Assembly: GCA_023250775.1 (NCBI GenBank)
Contig: JAHFAA010000010.1
Coordinates: 1 to 19,900 of the forward strand
Length of the DNA stretch: 19,900 nucleotides
Origin: Bdellovibrionales bacterium
Lineage (GTDB): Bacteria; Bdellovibrionota; Bacteriovoracia; Bacteriovoracales; Bacteriovoracaceae
Reading direction: 5' to 3'
The stretch's first letter is position 1. Each line of letters starts with the position of its first letter. The notes beneath the pieces were generated by a model, which made no database searches, was not told where the DNA came from, and worked only from the letters and a program-made list of their open reading frames with translations. Of this stretch, positions 1 to 7,670 are shown piece after piece. Made by a program: the position numbers and the translations under genes.

Positions 1-40
1 TCTAGATCCCAAAAGCTATGACACTATTAAAATAAAATCC

Positions 41-59
41 TTTGTTCGGCACGAATAAA
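41..59 (-). terminator. Possible weak terminator after the 79-2061 gene
   Basis: Bases 41-48 and 52-59 form 8-base arms around a 3-base loop. The fourth pair is a mismatch on the minus strand (G-U on the plus strand). T-rich sequence follows in the minus direction (about 27-39). It lies 20 bases past the stop of the leftmost gene. The stem is short and AT-rich, so this is only a candidate. Confidence 0.25.
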
Positions 60-78
60 CTACTCAGCCATTTCTTAC

Positions 79-2061
79 TTATTTTATTTCAGTGCGAATC
101 GGCTTGAGTTGAATTTCTTCCATGACATTGCCGGTTGAGGCCGAAAGCAAGATTGGAAATTCAAAAGTCTCTGGAAAACACTGTTCGTAACTGACCAACT
201 TATCCTCAACGCCTTCCTTATCAATCTCCACGATGGTGACGATTCGTTTCCACTTGTTTAAATCAGGACGCACGATATGAGTGAGCCAGAGAAGTTTTTT
301 GCCAGCAAAGGTTCGTCGAGCGGCATTGGCCTCAGCCTGCTCCTTAATCGCTTTATGATGGCGTAACAGCACCTCATCTCCGACTTCTGGTAAAATGCGA
401 TAATCATTTTCAATGCAATTGGCCCAGGTACTCTCAGTTTGTGGATCGGCTTTGGCAAATTGGATCTTAAATCCGAGAACAATGTTTTTTTCCTCTTCCG
501 GATACGACTGGCGCGCTTTTTCCATTACATCCATTTCGTTAAAATCAATTTTTAATCCGTCATCCTTTTGCTTTTTTTCCATCGCCACATCACCAAGAAC
601 AATTGTTCGTCCACCGGCGTAGGGATTTAATCCTGCGTCTGCGATCTTCAGAATCATGGTTTTGGCAGCGTCGTCGCCTTTAGATGGAACCAAGCATTCC
701 TTGAATCCTTTGACCACATCATCAGGAAGGGTCGACATTTTAGATTTTAATACTAGGTTGCTATAATGGGGACGTTTCGTTCTTTTAGAATTCATTCCTA
801 CCTCATTCCAGTCTTCGGCAGTGATGACATGTCCAGCCTTAAGACTAAGAATATTTCCGCCCGGAACGAAAGGTTGAGAAGATTGGGTCTTGCAGCCGTG
901 AACTTCCACGTGCGTTGTGGTGGCCCCATGTTCTAGCAATGACTTCACTGGCGCTGGTTGTGTCTGCGCCACGAGGTAGTCAGGGTTTTCATCGAGAAAA
1001 TCGATAATGTCTTTTTTGTTGGGCAAGCTAGGTCCACAGGTCTGGGTTGACTTCCAGGTTCTATGGGCATCAATCCACGCTATCTCAGCACTCCAAACGG
1101 CATGCCGCTGTGGCATCCCTTGCGCATCCATCGTGGTGATGGCCTGTGCGATAACATTCTGAAATTTCTCCTCGCTCAAGCGATGTGTTTTTGCCACACC
1201 CTTGGCAAAATTGCCTAGCTTATGAGCAAAAGATGGCTTGACGCTTCCTTTGGCAGCAGAACGAATCAGATCAAGCGTTTTGGCCATGCCGATAATTTTG
1301 GCCAGAAGAATTCCTTCATACCCAACAAAAGTTGCTGCGCCAATGCCTAGCCCGATCCAGCCTGCCACAGGGGCGATAGTGGCAAAAGGCAGCTTATACA
1401 CTTCACGTCCGACTAAATTGGCCAGCCACAAAGGATAAGCGGGGCCAAGGGACATGGCATAGAGTCCGGCAGTCAACGTCGCTGTCGTGCCAGTAAGGGC
1501 GCCGATAATCGCCGGCCCGAAGGCACTTTTTTTCGCCAATTCGCGAATGCGTTCTTCGTAGTCTCCTTGGCAGCTATTCACAGAGCGCTGGGATTGAACA
1601 AACTCGAGGGATTTTTTCAAAGCAGCGTCAACATTTTTCATGCGTGCCAATTTAACATTGACGGCACTCGGACCTTTTTTCCCGGCCACGGCCAAAATTG
1701 CGGTTTCAAAATAGCTTCGGGCCAGGCCGGAAAAACTATGCCCACTGACTCGCGCAGCATAGTCGAGATTGCCATAGCACTTGTTAAGGTATTTTTCCGC
1801 CACCTTTTCCGAAGTGTTTGAGTCCTTTTTGAAGTTGTAATTTCCGTTATGGATTTTTTGTTGCAAATCATCGATCGCCGAAACTGTCTGCTCCCAGAGG
1901 CGCTCAGGATTACTGATATCCCCGTTTTCAAGAGGGGCCGAGACATAACAAAAGCTTCGGTCGTCAGGAAAACTCACCAGAATCTCATCAGGTGTTTCAC
2001 AAAAATTAGCATAGGCCTGAAAACTTAAAAAAAGAAAACCGCAGGCAACTAATGTCTTCAT
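79..2061 (-). CDS. Exported protein of unknown function with a long hydrophobic Gly/Ala region (660 aa)
   Basis: I do not recognise a family. The start is taken at ATG 2059-2061, not the in-frame TTG 21 bases upstream, because AGGAG sits 8 bases before this ATG and the protein then opens with a clean signal peptide (charged MKT, hydrophobic core, A-Y-A cleavage site at residues 16-18). Residues about 20-178 look helical and contain several Cys. Residues about 180-258 form a hydrophobic Gly/Ala-rich block that could be two or three membrane segments or a glycine-zipper region. The C-terminal 400 residues are soluble-looking, with scattered Cys. The gene lies 65 bases downstream of the MepA-like gene on the same strand with no evident terminator between them, so it may be read from the BlaI-controlled promoter. 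Real gene: high confidence. Function: unknown. Confidence 0.85.
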   Translation of the reverse strand: MKTLVACGFLFLSFQAYANFCETPDEILVSFPDDRSFCYVSAPLENGDISNPERLWEQTVSAIDDLQQKIHNGNYNFKKDSNTSEKVAEKYLNKCYGNLDYAARVSGHSFSGLARSYFETAILAVAGKKGPSAVNVKLARMKNVDAALKKSLEFVQSQRSVNSCQGDYEERIRELAKKSAFGPAIIGALTGTTATLTAGLYAMSLGPAYPLWLANLVGREVYKLPFATIAPVAGWIGLGIGAATFVGYEGILLAKIIGMAKTLDLIRSAAKGSVKPSFAHKLGNFAKGVAKTHRLSEEKFQNVIAQAITTMDAQGMPQRHAVWSAEIAWIDAHRTWKSTQTCGPSLPNKKDIIDFLDENPDYLVAQTQPAPVKSLLEHGATTTHVEVHGCKTQSSQPFVPGGNILSLKAGHVITAEDWNEVGMNSKRTKRPHYSNLVLKSKMSTLPDDVVKGFKECLVPSKGDDAAKTMILKIADAGLNPYAGGRTIVLGDVAMEKKQKDDGLKIDFNEMDVMEKARQSYPEEEKNIVLGFKIQFAKADPQTESTWANCIENDYRILPEVGDEVLLRHHKAIKEQAEANAARRTFAGKKLLWLTHIVRPDLNKWKRIVTIVEIDKEGVEDKLVSYEQCFPETFEFPILLSASTGNVMEEIQLKPIRTEIK

Positions 2062-2126
2062 AGACTGACTCCTGAAATGCAATTGTTACGTGCGGCTTCA
2101 CTATCATTTAGGAATAAAAATAGCAA

Positions 2127-2852
2127 CTAGCAGTCTCGGTATTTTCCACTGGGCGAATCGCTGTAATGTTTTTTCTTCTTGTGTCTTTTTAGTGGATCAA
2201 CCCACCACTGGTTAGAACACGCGGGAGCATCAGAAGGACACTTAAGCCGAAGATGGAAGTGATCCTCATGCCCCTTTTGGGCGAAGATATGTTGCATAAT
2301 TGAGGTTGGTTGATTTTTGTCATAGGTTTCAATCGCATCGTAAATTCCACAACCGACATAAACACTGGTGACGTCCAGTTTTTGAACGATGTGGGCCAGA
2401 AGTTGGTAGTTCGACTCAAGATCAAAATTCTCACCCAGCTTGCCTTCTAATCCAAATTGCTCGGTAAAACGATCGTGGAATTTCTTGGCTCGATGGCCTG
2501 TCAGTTTGTGAGTATGAACCAAATAACCAATATCAGCATCAAGACCACGCTGATGAGTAAGATGGCGGGCAAGCTGCCCGCCTTGTTTTTTGGAGATATC
2601 GCCAATCCAAACCGGTTGATGTTGAAGGGCCATTGCCCAAGTGCCGATGTTCAAAATAGCATCACCCATTTGCGCGCTTCCATACTGAAATTCAGGAGGT
2701 GAAACGCTCACGACGGAATCCGGGTGCTCTTTAATCAGTTTAAAAAGCGCCTGCCCCTGCTGCAACGTCCCCTTATTGGGATATCCAGAAGGAATTGGAT
2801 TCGCAAATGCAATGACCGGCAGAAAAAGCGACAAAAGAAAAAGCTTGTTCAT
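2127..2852 (-). CDS. mepA: MepA-like penicillin-insensitive murein endopeptidase (M74/LAS metallopeptidase)
   Basis: Predicted periplasmic zinc peptidase that cuts peptide cross-links in peptidoglycan. The 241-residue protein starts with a signal peptide (MNKLFLLSLFLPVIAFA, cleavage near residue 18). The M74 hallmarks are present: GGQLARHLTHQRGLDADIGY (residues 91-110) supplies H100-x6-D107, and GHEDHFHLRLKCP (194-206) supplies H198 and H200, matching the MepA zinc ligands and its H-x-H-x-RL-x-CP signature. Length is slightly below the roughly 270 residues of E. coli MepA, and the tail after residue 222 is Lys/His-rich. It begins 9 bases after the stop of the M56-transglycosylase gene, with a GAGGA ribosome site in the gap, so it is the third cistron of the BlaI operon. 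The family call is firm; the symbol is by homology and regulation by BlaI is inferred from the layout. Confidence 0.85.
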   Translation of the reverse strand: MNKLFLLSLFLPVIAFANPIPSGYPNKGTLQQGQALFKLIKEHPDSVVSVSPPEFQYGSAQMGDAILNIGTWAMALQHQPVWIGDISKKQGGQLARHLTHQRGLDADIGYLVHTHKLTGHRAKKFHDRFTEQFGLEGKLGENFDLESNYQLLAHIVQKLDVTSVYVGCGIYDAIETYDKNQPTSIMQHIFAQKGHEDHFHLRLKCPSDAPACSNQWWVDPLKRHKKKKHYSDSPSGKYRDC

Positions 2853-2861
2853 ACGTCCTCG

Positions 2862-4448
2862 CTATTCAAGCACCGATGGATTTTTCATGATTAACACCGC
2901 CGCCATAACTTTGGGGAGATAATTTTTATCACCTTCATATCCCGCCTTGATGAGTTCCCAGGCGTCTCTTGTGCCAAGCTGGTTAATCGCCCTTTGCACA
3001 TTTCTTTCGCCCATATTGTAGGCAAGGACCGCAAGATGCCAGTCTTTGAATTGCAATTGATTGGACGACAGATATCTTAAGGCCGCATCGGTCGCCAATT
3101 CTGAATCAAGTCTTTCATCGATAACAGGATCTACGCGAAGACCGAAATTTCTAGCGGTGGACCTGATAAACTGCCATATTCCAGCGGCAAAAAAAGGATT
3201 TTGTGATTCGGGTAAATTTTGGTAACCCGATTCGATGATAGGAATCGCCATCAATTCATTGGGCAGGTTATAACTTTTTAATTTTCCCACCACCATCCCA
3301 CGATAATTTCCCATCCGTTGCAAGGCCTGCTTCATCGCCTGGCGGCCTTGTACGGTTCCAAGATATCGATTCAGCTGCTCTAGTACCGCCCCATTCACAA
3401 CAATGGGAAATTCACTTTGCGCATTGACCTCTTGGGCCATTTTCTTTGCCTCGGCCATGCTCATCATTCTGCCGCCAATGGCATTGCCTGTTGTAAGCGC
3501 AAAAGCTGTCATGCTTGAGAGTAATAACAAGGCGAGCATAACAAATAAAATTTTACTGCTGACATTTTTCCTGAACATAAAATCTATCCTCCGTGTTAAT
3601 AAATGTCGGTCCGGTAAAAAGGCCAAACCTGCTGCGCAAACAAGCTGTTCTTCTCCCATTGCGACGGACTCCGCTACTTCGATCAGACAACGGGCATAAT
3701 CCCGTGGTCTGATCTTCTCCTGATCGATCAGGTTTTCATCTACTTTTAATTCTTGAAGCTCCGAAATTATTTTTGTCCAAACGTGCACGGCAGGATTGAC
3801 GGCAGTCATAACCTTCAACAACTGAATAACAAATAACCAGCGCGTGTCAGACTGTCGGTGATGTTGAATTTCATGCATAATGGATATTTTCATCTTGCTG
3901 GAACTTCCCATAAAGCTGGAGGGAAGAACAATCCAAGCATGACGGAACGTCATTAATGAAAAAGGAACTTTGATCTGATCGGAAAATGTTATGCGCACTT
4001 TACCCAGCGAACGTGCGACAAAGGAATTTCCAAGAACCCTGGCCAAAATTTTTGCTTCTTTAAAAAGTTTGTACATAGAAAAGACAATCGAGATAAAAAA
4101 CAGTGCCAAGACGGAGTTTTTCAACCATTCGACTGACAAAATCTGCTGGTCTTCATTGCTGCCGATTATGATTTTTTCTAAAGACGCTTTTGTAAGGCGG
4201 GAGTCGTATTCTTTGTATGTAACGGCGCTAAAAGATTTGGCAATCGGTTCAAATTTGAAACGGGCCGACAGCAGTGCCGTCATCATGGGTAAGAGAAAAA
4301 TGGAAATCAGCAAAAGATGATTCAATCTGAGTTCATGCCGGGCCTTGAACACGATAATCTTGTGATGGTTGGCAAATCGAAGCATACAGCTAAAGAAAGC
4401 TGCCATGAGAATCGACCCATGGATGCTGAGAAAAAGATTAAGGATCAT
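2862..4448 (-). CDS. M56 (BlaR1/MecR1-like) membrane metallopeptidase fused to an MltD-like lytic transglycosylase (528 aa)
   Basis: The N-terminal part resembles the BlaR1/MecR1 transducer: membrane segments near residues 3-20, 43-62 and 111-127, the zinc motif H192-E-I-Q-H196 in MHEIQHHRQSDTRW, and a downstream ExxxD (E233...D237) where M56 proteins carry the third ligand. A last membrane segment (about 299-318) precedes a C-terminal GH23/SLT domain: ELMAIPIIESGYQ with probable catalytic E406, AAGIWQF (421-427), and AVLAYNMGE (473-481), in the MltD pattern. In BlaR1 the region after the last membrane segment is the periplasmic beta-lactam sensor; here a murein-cleaving fold takes its place. 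The start codon is two bases after the stop of the BlaI-like gene, with GAGGG 7 bases upstream, so translation is probably coupled. The domain calls are strong. The proposal that the transglycosylase domain senses peptidoglycan and triggers M56 proteolysis of the repressor is inference. Confidence 0.88.
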   Translation of the reverse strand: MILNLFLSIHGSILMAAFFSCMLRFANHHKIIVFKARHELRLNHLLLISIFLLPMMTALLSARFKFEPIAKSFSAVTYKEYDSRLTKASLEKIIIGSNEDQQILSVEWLKNSVLALFFISIVFSMYKLFKEAKILARVLGNSFVARSLGKVRITFSDQIKVPFSLMTFRHAWIVLPSSFMGSSSKMKISIMHEIQHHRQSDTRWLFVIQLLKVMTAVNPAVHVWTKIISELQELKVDENLIDQEKIRPRDYARCLIEVAESVAMGEEQLVCAAGLAFLPDRHLLTRRIDFMFRKNVSSKILFVMLALLLLSSMTAFALTTGNAIGGRMMSMAEAKKMAQEVNAQSEFPIVVNGAVLEQLNRYLGTVQGRQAMKQALQRMGNYRGMVVGKLKSYNLPNELMAIPIIESGYQNLPESQNPFFAAGIWQFIRSTARNFGLRVDPVIDERLDSELATDAALRYLSSNQLQFKDWHLAVLAYNMGERNVQRAINQLGTRDAWELIKAGYEGDKNYLPKVMAAVLIMKNPSVLE

Positions 4449-4450
4449 AT

Positions 4451-4840
4451 TTATTCCCTCTGCGCTTGTTCGATCAGTTTTTTTAGCTCGGCCAATTCTT
4501 CTTTGGACAAATTCGTCGTATTGATAAATTGTTTTGCCAAGGCCATAGGTGTGCCATCAAAAACGTGATCCACCACATGCCGGAGCGTTCGCTCCTCATA
4601 TTCTTCTTTGGACAAAAGAGGAATGTAAACATGACCACGGCCTTCTTTCCGGGTTTTTAAAACTTTTTTTTGCTCGAGAATTCGCAGAATGGTTGAGACG
4701 GAGGTATAGGCGAGATCGCGTTCTTTGGTAAGATTTTGCAGGACATCGGCAACTGTCCCCTCGCCTATCTTCCAAAGGATATTAATCAATTCCAGCTCCG
4801 TTTCCGTGAGCATTTTTTCTTCTTTTGATTTTTTTACCAC
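4451..4840 (-). CDS. BlaI/MecI-family transcriptional repressor (129 aa)
   Basis: Winged-helix repressor of the family that works with M56 peptidases. Visible features are LTETELELINILWKIGEGTV (residues 11-30), the recognition region AYTSVSTILRILEQKKVL (44-61), and the wing with KEGRGHVYIP (65-74), followed by a C-terminal helical dimerisation domain. Length is normal for BlaI/MecI. GTG at 4838-4840 is preferred because GGGAG lies 7 bases before it; the internal ATG at 4811-4813 has only a poor A-rich leader. S. aureus BlaI and MecI are inactivated by cleavage at Asn101-Phe102; the equivalent position here appears to be Gln104-Phe105 (in AKQFINTTNLSKEEL). It is the first gene of the operon, directly behind a promoter covered by two dyads, so autorepression is likely. 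The gene symbol is left empty because no beta-lactamase is linked. Confidence 0.92.
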   Translation of the reverse strand: MVKKSKEEKMLTETELELINILWKIGEGTVADVLQNLTKERDLAYTSVSTILRILEQKKVLKTRKEGRGHVYIPLLSKEEYEERTLRHVVDHVFDGTPMALAKQFINTTNLSKEELAELKKLIEQAQRE

Positions 4841-4860
4841 AGTTTGACTCCCATAAAGAG

Positions 4861-4889
4861 AGTCTAACTAAGACGTTAGTTCATGTCAA
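4861..4889 (-). promoter_or_regulatory. Sigma70-type promoter of the BlaI / M56-transglycosylase / MepA operon
   Basis: On the minus strand TTGACA (4884-4889, all six consensus bases) is followed by a 17-base spacer and TAGACT (4861-4866, four of six -10 bases). It is the best promoter match I found in the window. The start of transcription would fall near 4854, giving a short leader that holds the GGGAG ribosome site before GTG 4840. Both dyad operators overlap it. Confidence 0.75.
4866..4881. promoter_or_regulatory. Operator dyad 1, AACTAA-N4-TTAGTT, in the promoter spacer
   Basis: Perfect 6-base inverted repeat AACTAAGACGTTAGTT. It fills most of the spacer and touches the -10 hexamer of the BlaI operon promoter, so a bound dimer would block RNA polymerase. 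Its centre (4873.5) is 22 bp from that of dyad 2, about two helical turns, placing both dimers on one face of the DNA. The probable ligand is the BlaI-like protein encoded just downstream. Confidence 0.75.
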
Positions 4890-4904
4890 CTAAGAATTTA
4901 GTTG
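4887..4904. promoter_or_regulatory. Operator dyad 2, CAACTAA-N4-TTAGTTG, overlapping the -35 box
   Basis: Perfect 7-base inverted repeat CAACTAAGAATTTAGTTG containing the same AACTAA/TTAGTT half-sites as dyad 1. It covers the first bases of the TTGACA hexamer. The half-site differs from the TACA/TGTA type known for staphylococcal bla/mec and CopY operators, so it would be a lineage-specific operator. Confidence 0.75.
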
Positions 4905-4931
4905 TTTATTTATCCTAATGAATCGGCAGTT

Positions 4932-7106
4932 TTAAAAAATGTAACTCAGCCCACCCGTGAATTGTTGCGAGACGTACCTATAGGTCTCAATGGGAGAAGT
5001 TTGTTTTAAGAGTTCATAGCCGAATTGGACAGAAAAATTATTATCGAAATTTTTGGTCAGCATGGTCCCGATAAAATAATTATTTTCTTTATCTCGCTTT
5101 ATCATGGTTCCCGTGTTGTACAACATTCTCAGGCCGATCCAATATTCAAAGTTCATATTCCATTTCAAAGTGGTCGTGAAAAAATTCAATTTGGTAGACC
5201 AGTTATGGGTCTCACCATAGCGTTCCTGCAGAATCTTGTTCCAATTCACAAGCAGGCGAATGAACTGCGTGTCACTGGCCGAGATGATTTCGGAAATATC
5301 AACCTGATGCCTCTTACCGTCGCCATCAAAGGGCCCGGTGTATTTTTCAAAATGATACCCCAAGGTGGTGGAGAATTTCTTCTGGCCCAGCAATAACTTG
5401 TTAAATCCGAAGCGCCATGAATCTTCATGAGTTAAATAATTTTCGGTGTTTTGTACGACTTTTCTCGTTTTGCCTTTTTCAATACTGAAAAAGGTCTGGT
5501 ATTTCATCTCTTTCACGACCGTGCTGTAACCGAAATCACTTCCTGCATACAAGGTCTGCTGATTGAACACATTCAGATTAACATCGTCTCCGAACATGTA
5601 GGTTTTCTTAAAGTCCATGTGAGGACGAACAAAAAAGTTGGTATAGATACTTTTTTGAAACTTCACATCGAAATTGGTCCGGGATGCCAGAGCATTGTGA
5701 CGTTCAATGTAACGATCGTACATATTGTATTGATCAGCATTCAAATGGTTTTGATCAATGGTTTGAACAAATTTTATTTTAAAATATTTTATAATCGGCG
5801 TTTTCTCTTTGATCTCACTAATTCTCGTCAGAAAAAGATCATGCACCACTGAGTTCAAAGAATTGGCCATGGTATTGAGCACGGTGGATGAGGTATTTTC
5901 CGCAAGGTCCAAGGTCATGCCAACACCACTTCCCACCAACCCCACTCCCTTTCCAACAGTATCTCCCACAAATCCAGTGTTATCTCTAAGAGTCGTGGCG
6001 GATTTTTTAAGAACATCGTAGCCCTTGCTTCCCACATTGGTCACGGTATCGGCAATGGGGGTAACAAATTTATCATTGACGGTACTGGTGATGGCATGAA
6101 ACCCCTTTTGCATAATGTCCGTGGTAAACATGAAGCCCTTCAAAGGATGCAAAATCAGCCCTGGAGGTGCGACATACTCACCGGATTCCTCGTCAATGCC
6201 ACCGAATTCTATGGGGGGATAATACACATCATTAGCGGCATCATAATCGCTGTTGTCGGGAGGACGGACATAAATTCCGGTTTTCAAATCCAGGTAGCCG
6301 CCGCTTTTGATGGTGGGATTGGCCTTCACTTTATCTTCGAAGTATTCATCATCGATGAATTTTTTGGGAACTGGGATAAGGTTGTTGTCTTTTTTTGCTA
6401 GATCATTTTGCGTGGAGGCCAGATCGCCTGTCCCCATGGATTTAGATTCCTTCGCCCGTGTTACTTTTTGACCAGTTCCTTCTTTTAATTCAAAGTTGCT
6501 TTTCAAAATCTCAAACTGAATGGGAGAAATTTTGATGGGTTCGGTCGCCTTGGCCTCATCAGTAAAAACACCAGAGATATGGCCGGTGGGAATTTTTATT
6601 TTTTGACTGGCCTCAAATTGTTGCAGGGTCATCTCTTGATCGGGCGCATGCTCGACAAAATCCACTTTCCCATCGTACGTCAAAATGGTTGAAATATGAT
6701 TGTCGGGATTATAAATAAAATGAAAATCAGTTCCCCGGACTCCCATGGCGGCCGTGGGAGTTTTGATCACGGACTTGTAATTCTCGCTTTCATTTTTTTT
6801 GAAAGTGGCGCGAAGCTGGCCCTTGATTAAATTGATGGTAGTAACTTCTGCCGCCTCACTTTTTGCAAGCTTAATTGAACTCTCTGGCCCAACTGAGATG
6901 ACGCCGCCTTTGCTATCGGCAATTTTGACAAAGCTTTTGGCCGAAGTTGTGATCACATTGTTGACGCTTAACTCGTCTTTGACTTTCAAAACCCGACCAC
7001 CGGGTTCAAGTTTTGCCTCTCCACGAATATTTTCTACGATAAATTCATAGGAATACGCCTGAACAGAGATCAATCCCAGGACGCAAAGATACATTAATGG
7101 CCGCAT
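4932..7106 (-). CDS. FecR-domain protein with a C-terminal outer-membrane beta-barrel (724 aa)
   Basis: A signal peptide (residues 1-19) is followed by a FecR-type domain at about 26-150: spaced beta-strands, a LIKGQLRATF strand, and KTPTAAMGVRGTDFHF (115-130), the conserved TP-A-x-VRGT-F signature. Residues 181-300 are a polar linker with Pro-rich loops. Residues about 310-425 form a Gly/Val/Thr amphipathic stretch. From about 430 to the end, alternating hydrophobic/polar strands rich in Tyr, Phe and Trp lead to the terminal ...LSYIF, with the final aromatic residue typical of barrels inserted by the Bam machinery. ATG 7104-7106 has AAGGGG 6 bases before it. No ECF sigma factor or TonB receptor gene adjoins, so the classical FecIRA role is unlikely; a surface or secretion role is possible. 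Its stop lies 28 bases upstream of the BlaI operators, with no terminator seen between. Confidence 0.85.
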   Translation of the reverse strand: MRPLMYLCVLGLISVQAYSYEFIVENIRGEAKLEPGGRVLKVKDELSVNNVITTSAKSFVKIADSKGGVISVGPESSIKLAKSEAAEVTTINLIKGQLRATFKKNESENYKSVIKTPTAAMGVRGTDFHFIYNPDNHISTILTYDGKVDFVEHAPDQEMTLQQFEASQKIKIPTGHISGVFTDEAKATEPIKISPIQFEILKSNFELKEGTGQKVTRAKESKSMGTGDLASTQNDLAKKDNNLIPVPKKFIDDEYFEDKVKANPTIKSGGYLDLKTGIYVRPPDNSDYDAANDVYYPPIEFGGIDEESGEYVAPPGLILHPLKGFMFTTDIMQKGFHAITSTVNDKFVTPIADTVTNVGSKGYDVLKKSATTLRDNTGFVGDTVGKGVGLVGSGVGMTLDLAENTSSTVLNTMANSLNSVVHDLFLTRISEIKEKTPIIKYFKIKFVQTIDQNHLNADQYNMYDRYIERHNALASRTNFDVKFQKSIYTNFFVRPHMDFKKTYMFGDDVNLNVFNQQTLYAGSDFGYSTVVKEMKYQTFFSIEKGKTRKVVQNTENYLTHEDSWRFGFNKLLLGQKKFSTTLGYHFEKYTGPFDGDGKRHQVDISEIISASDTQFIRLLVNWNKILQERYGETHNWSTKLNFFTTTLKWNMNFEYWIGLRMLYNTGTMIKRDKENNYFIGTMLTKNFDNNFSVQFGYELLKQTSPIETYRYVSQQFTGGLSYIF

Positions 7107-7128
7107 TTTCCACCCCTTGAGCAGTCTT

Positions 7129-7134
7129 ATTATA
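7129..7134 (-). promoter_or_regulatory. Candidate -10 box for the FecR-barrel gene
   Basis: The minus strand reads TATAAT, a perfect -10 hexamer, 22 bases upstream of the start codon in the 64-base gap behind the previous gene. I could not find a good -35 hexamer at 16-18 bases, so this rests on the -10 alone. Confidence 0.35.
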
Positions 7135-7170
7135 GGATAAGATTATGCTCGTTTGGGGTTTATTTAATGG

Positions 7171-7656
7171 CTAACGAAAATTCACTTCAAAAACGCTGTC
7201 ATAGCGAATATTGGCCGGTTCAGAAATATTTTCCCAGCTATAAGGGAGCGTGAGGTCAAAGTTGAACACAGTCTCAGTCGCATCTCGATTAGGATTCAAA
7301 TAGACCTGATGTGACCAAGATGCTCCGGCATTAATCGCCAAAGAATCCGCCGCATAATGACAGATTCCTTTTGCCAATTTTTTGAAGTCCAGCTCAAGAG
7401 AATAATGGCCAGTCTCATCGACCACGCCTTCGGCCCCCAAATTTTGGCGATTGATGTGCCAGCCATGGGATTCGCCACCGTTAAAAATCGGCCCCATGAG
7501 ATTGTAGTGTGTGCATTTTATAGGGAGCTTGGTGGTGGCACGCAACTCTACCGTGGCCCAAATTTTTTTCGCCCCGGCCGGCGCCTGACCACTCAAGGTC
7601 AGGGCATGGGCGGCATTGATTGTCAGGAACATTGCAAATGCAGCAAGATATTTCAT
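7171..7656 (-). CDS. Small exported protein of unknown function (161 aa)
   Basis: No family recognised. The protein starts with a signal peptide (MKYLAAFAMFLTINAAHA, cleavage after residue 18). The mature part of about 143 residues looks like a compact beta-sandwich with two Cys (C48 and C99) that could form one disulphide, plus a His/Trp-rich loop (GGESHGWHINR, 60-70). GAGGAG lies 5 bases before ATG 7654-7656. It starts 14 bases after the stop of the 8240-7671 gene on the same strand, so the two form an operon. No membrane segments follow the signal, so a periplasmic or released protein is expected. Confidence 0.8.
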   Translation of the reverse strand: MKYLAAFAMFLTINAAHALTLSGQAPAGAKKIWATVELRATTKLPIKCTHYNLMGPIFNGGESHGWHINRQNLGAEGVVDETGHYSLELDFKKLAKGICHYAADSLAINAGASWSHQVYLNPNRDATETVFNFDLTLPYSWENISEPANIRYDSVFEVNFR

Positions 7657-7670
7657 AAATACTCCTCGGA

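Noticed and set aside
2062..2082. Longer start (TTG) for the leftmost gene
   Set aside because: The downstream ATG has AGGAG at the right distance and directly begins a signal peptide; the extension would contain that ribosome site.
2862..4840. A classical beta-lactam resistance (blaR1-blaI) locus
   Set aside because: No beta-lactamase or penicillin-binding domain is present; the sensor position holds a lytic transglycosylase.
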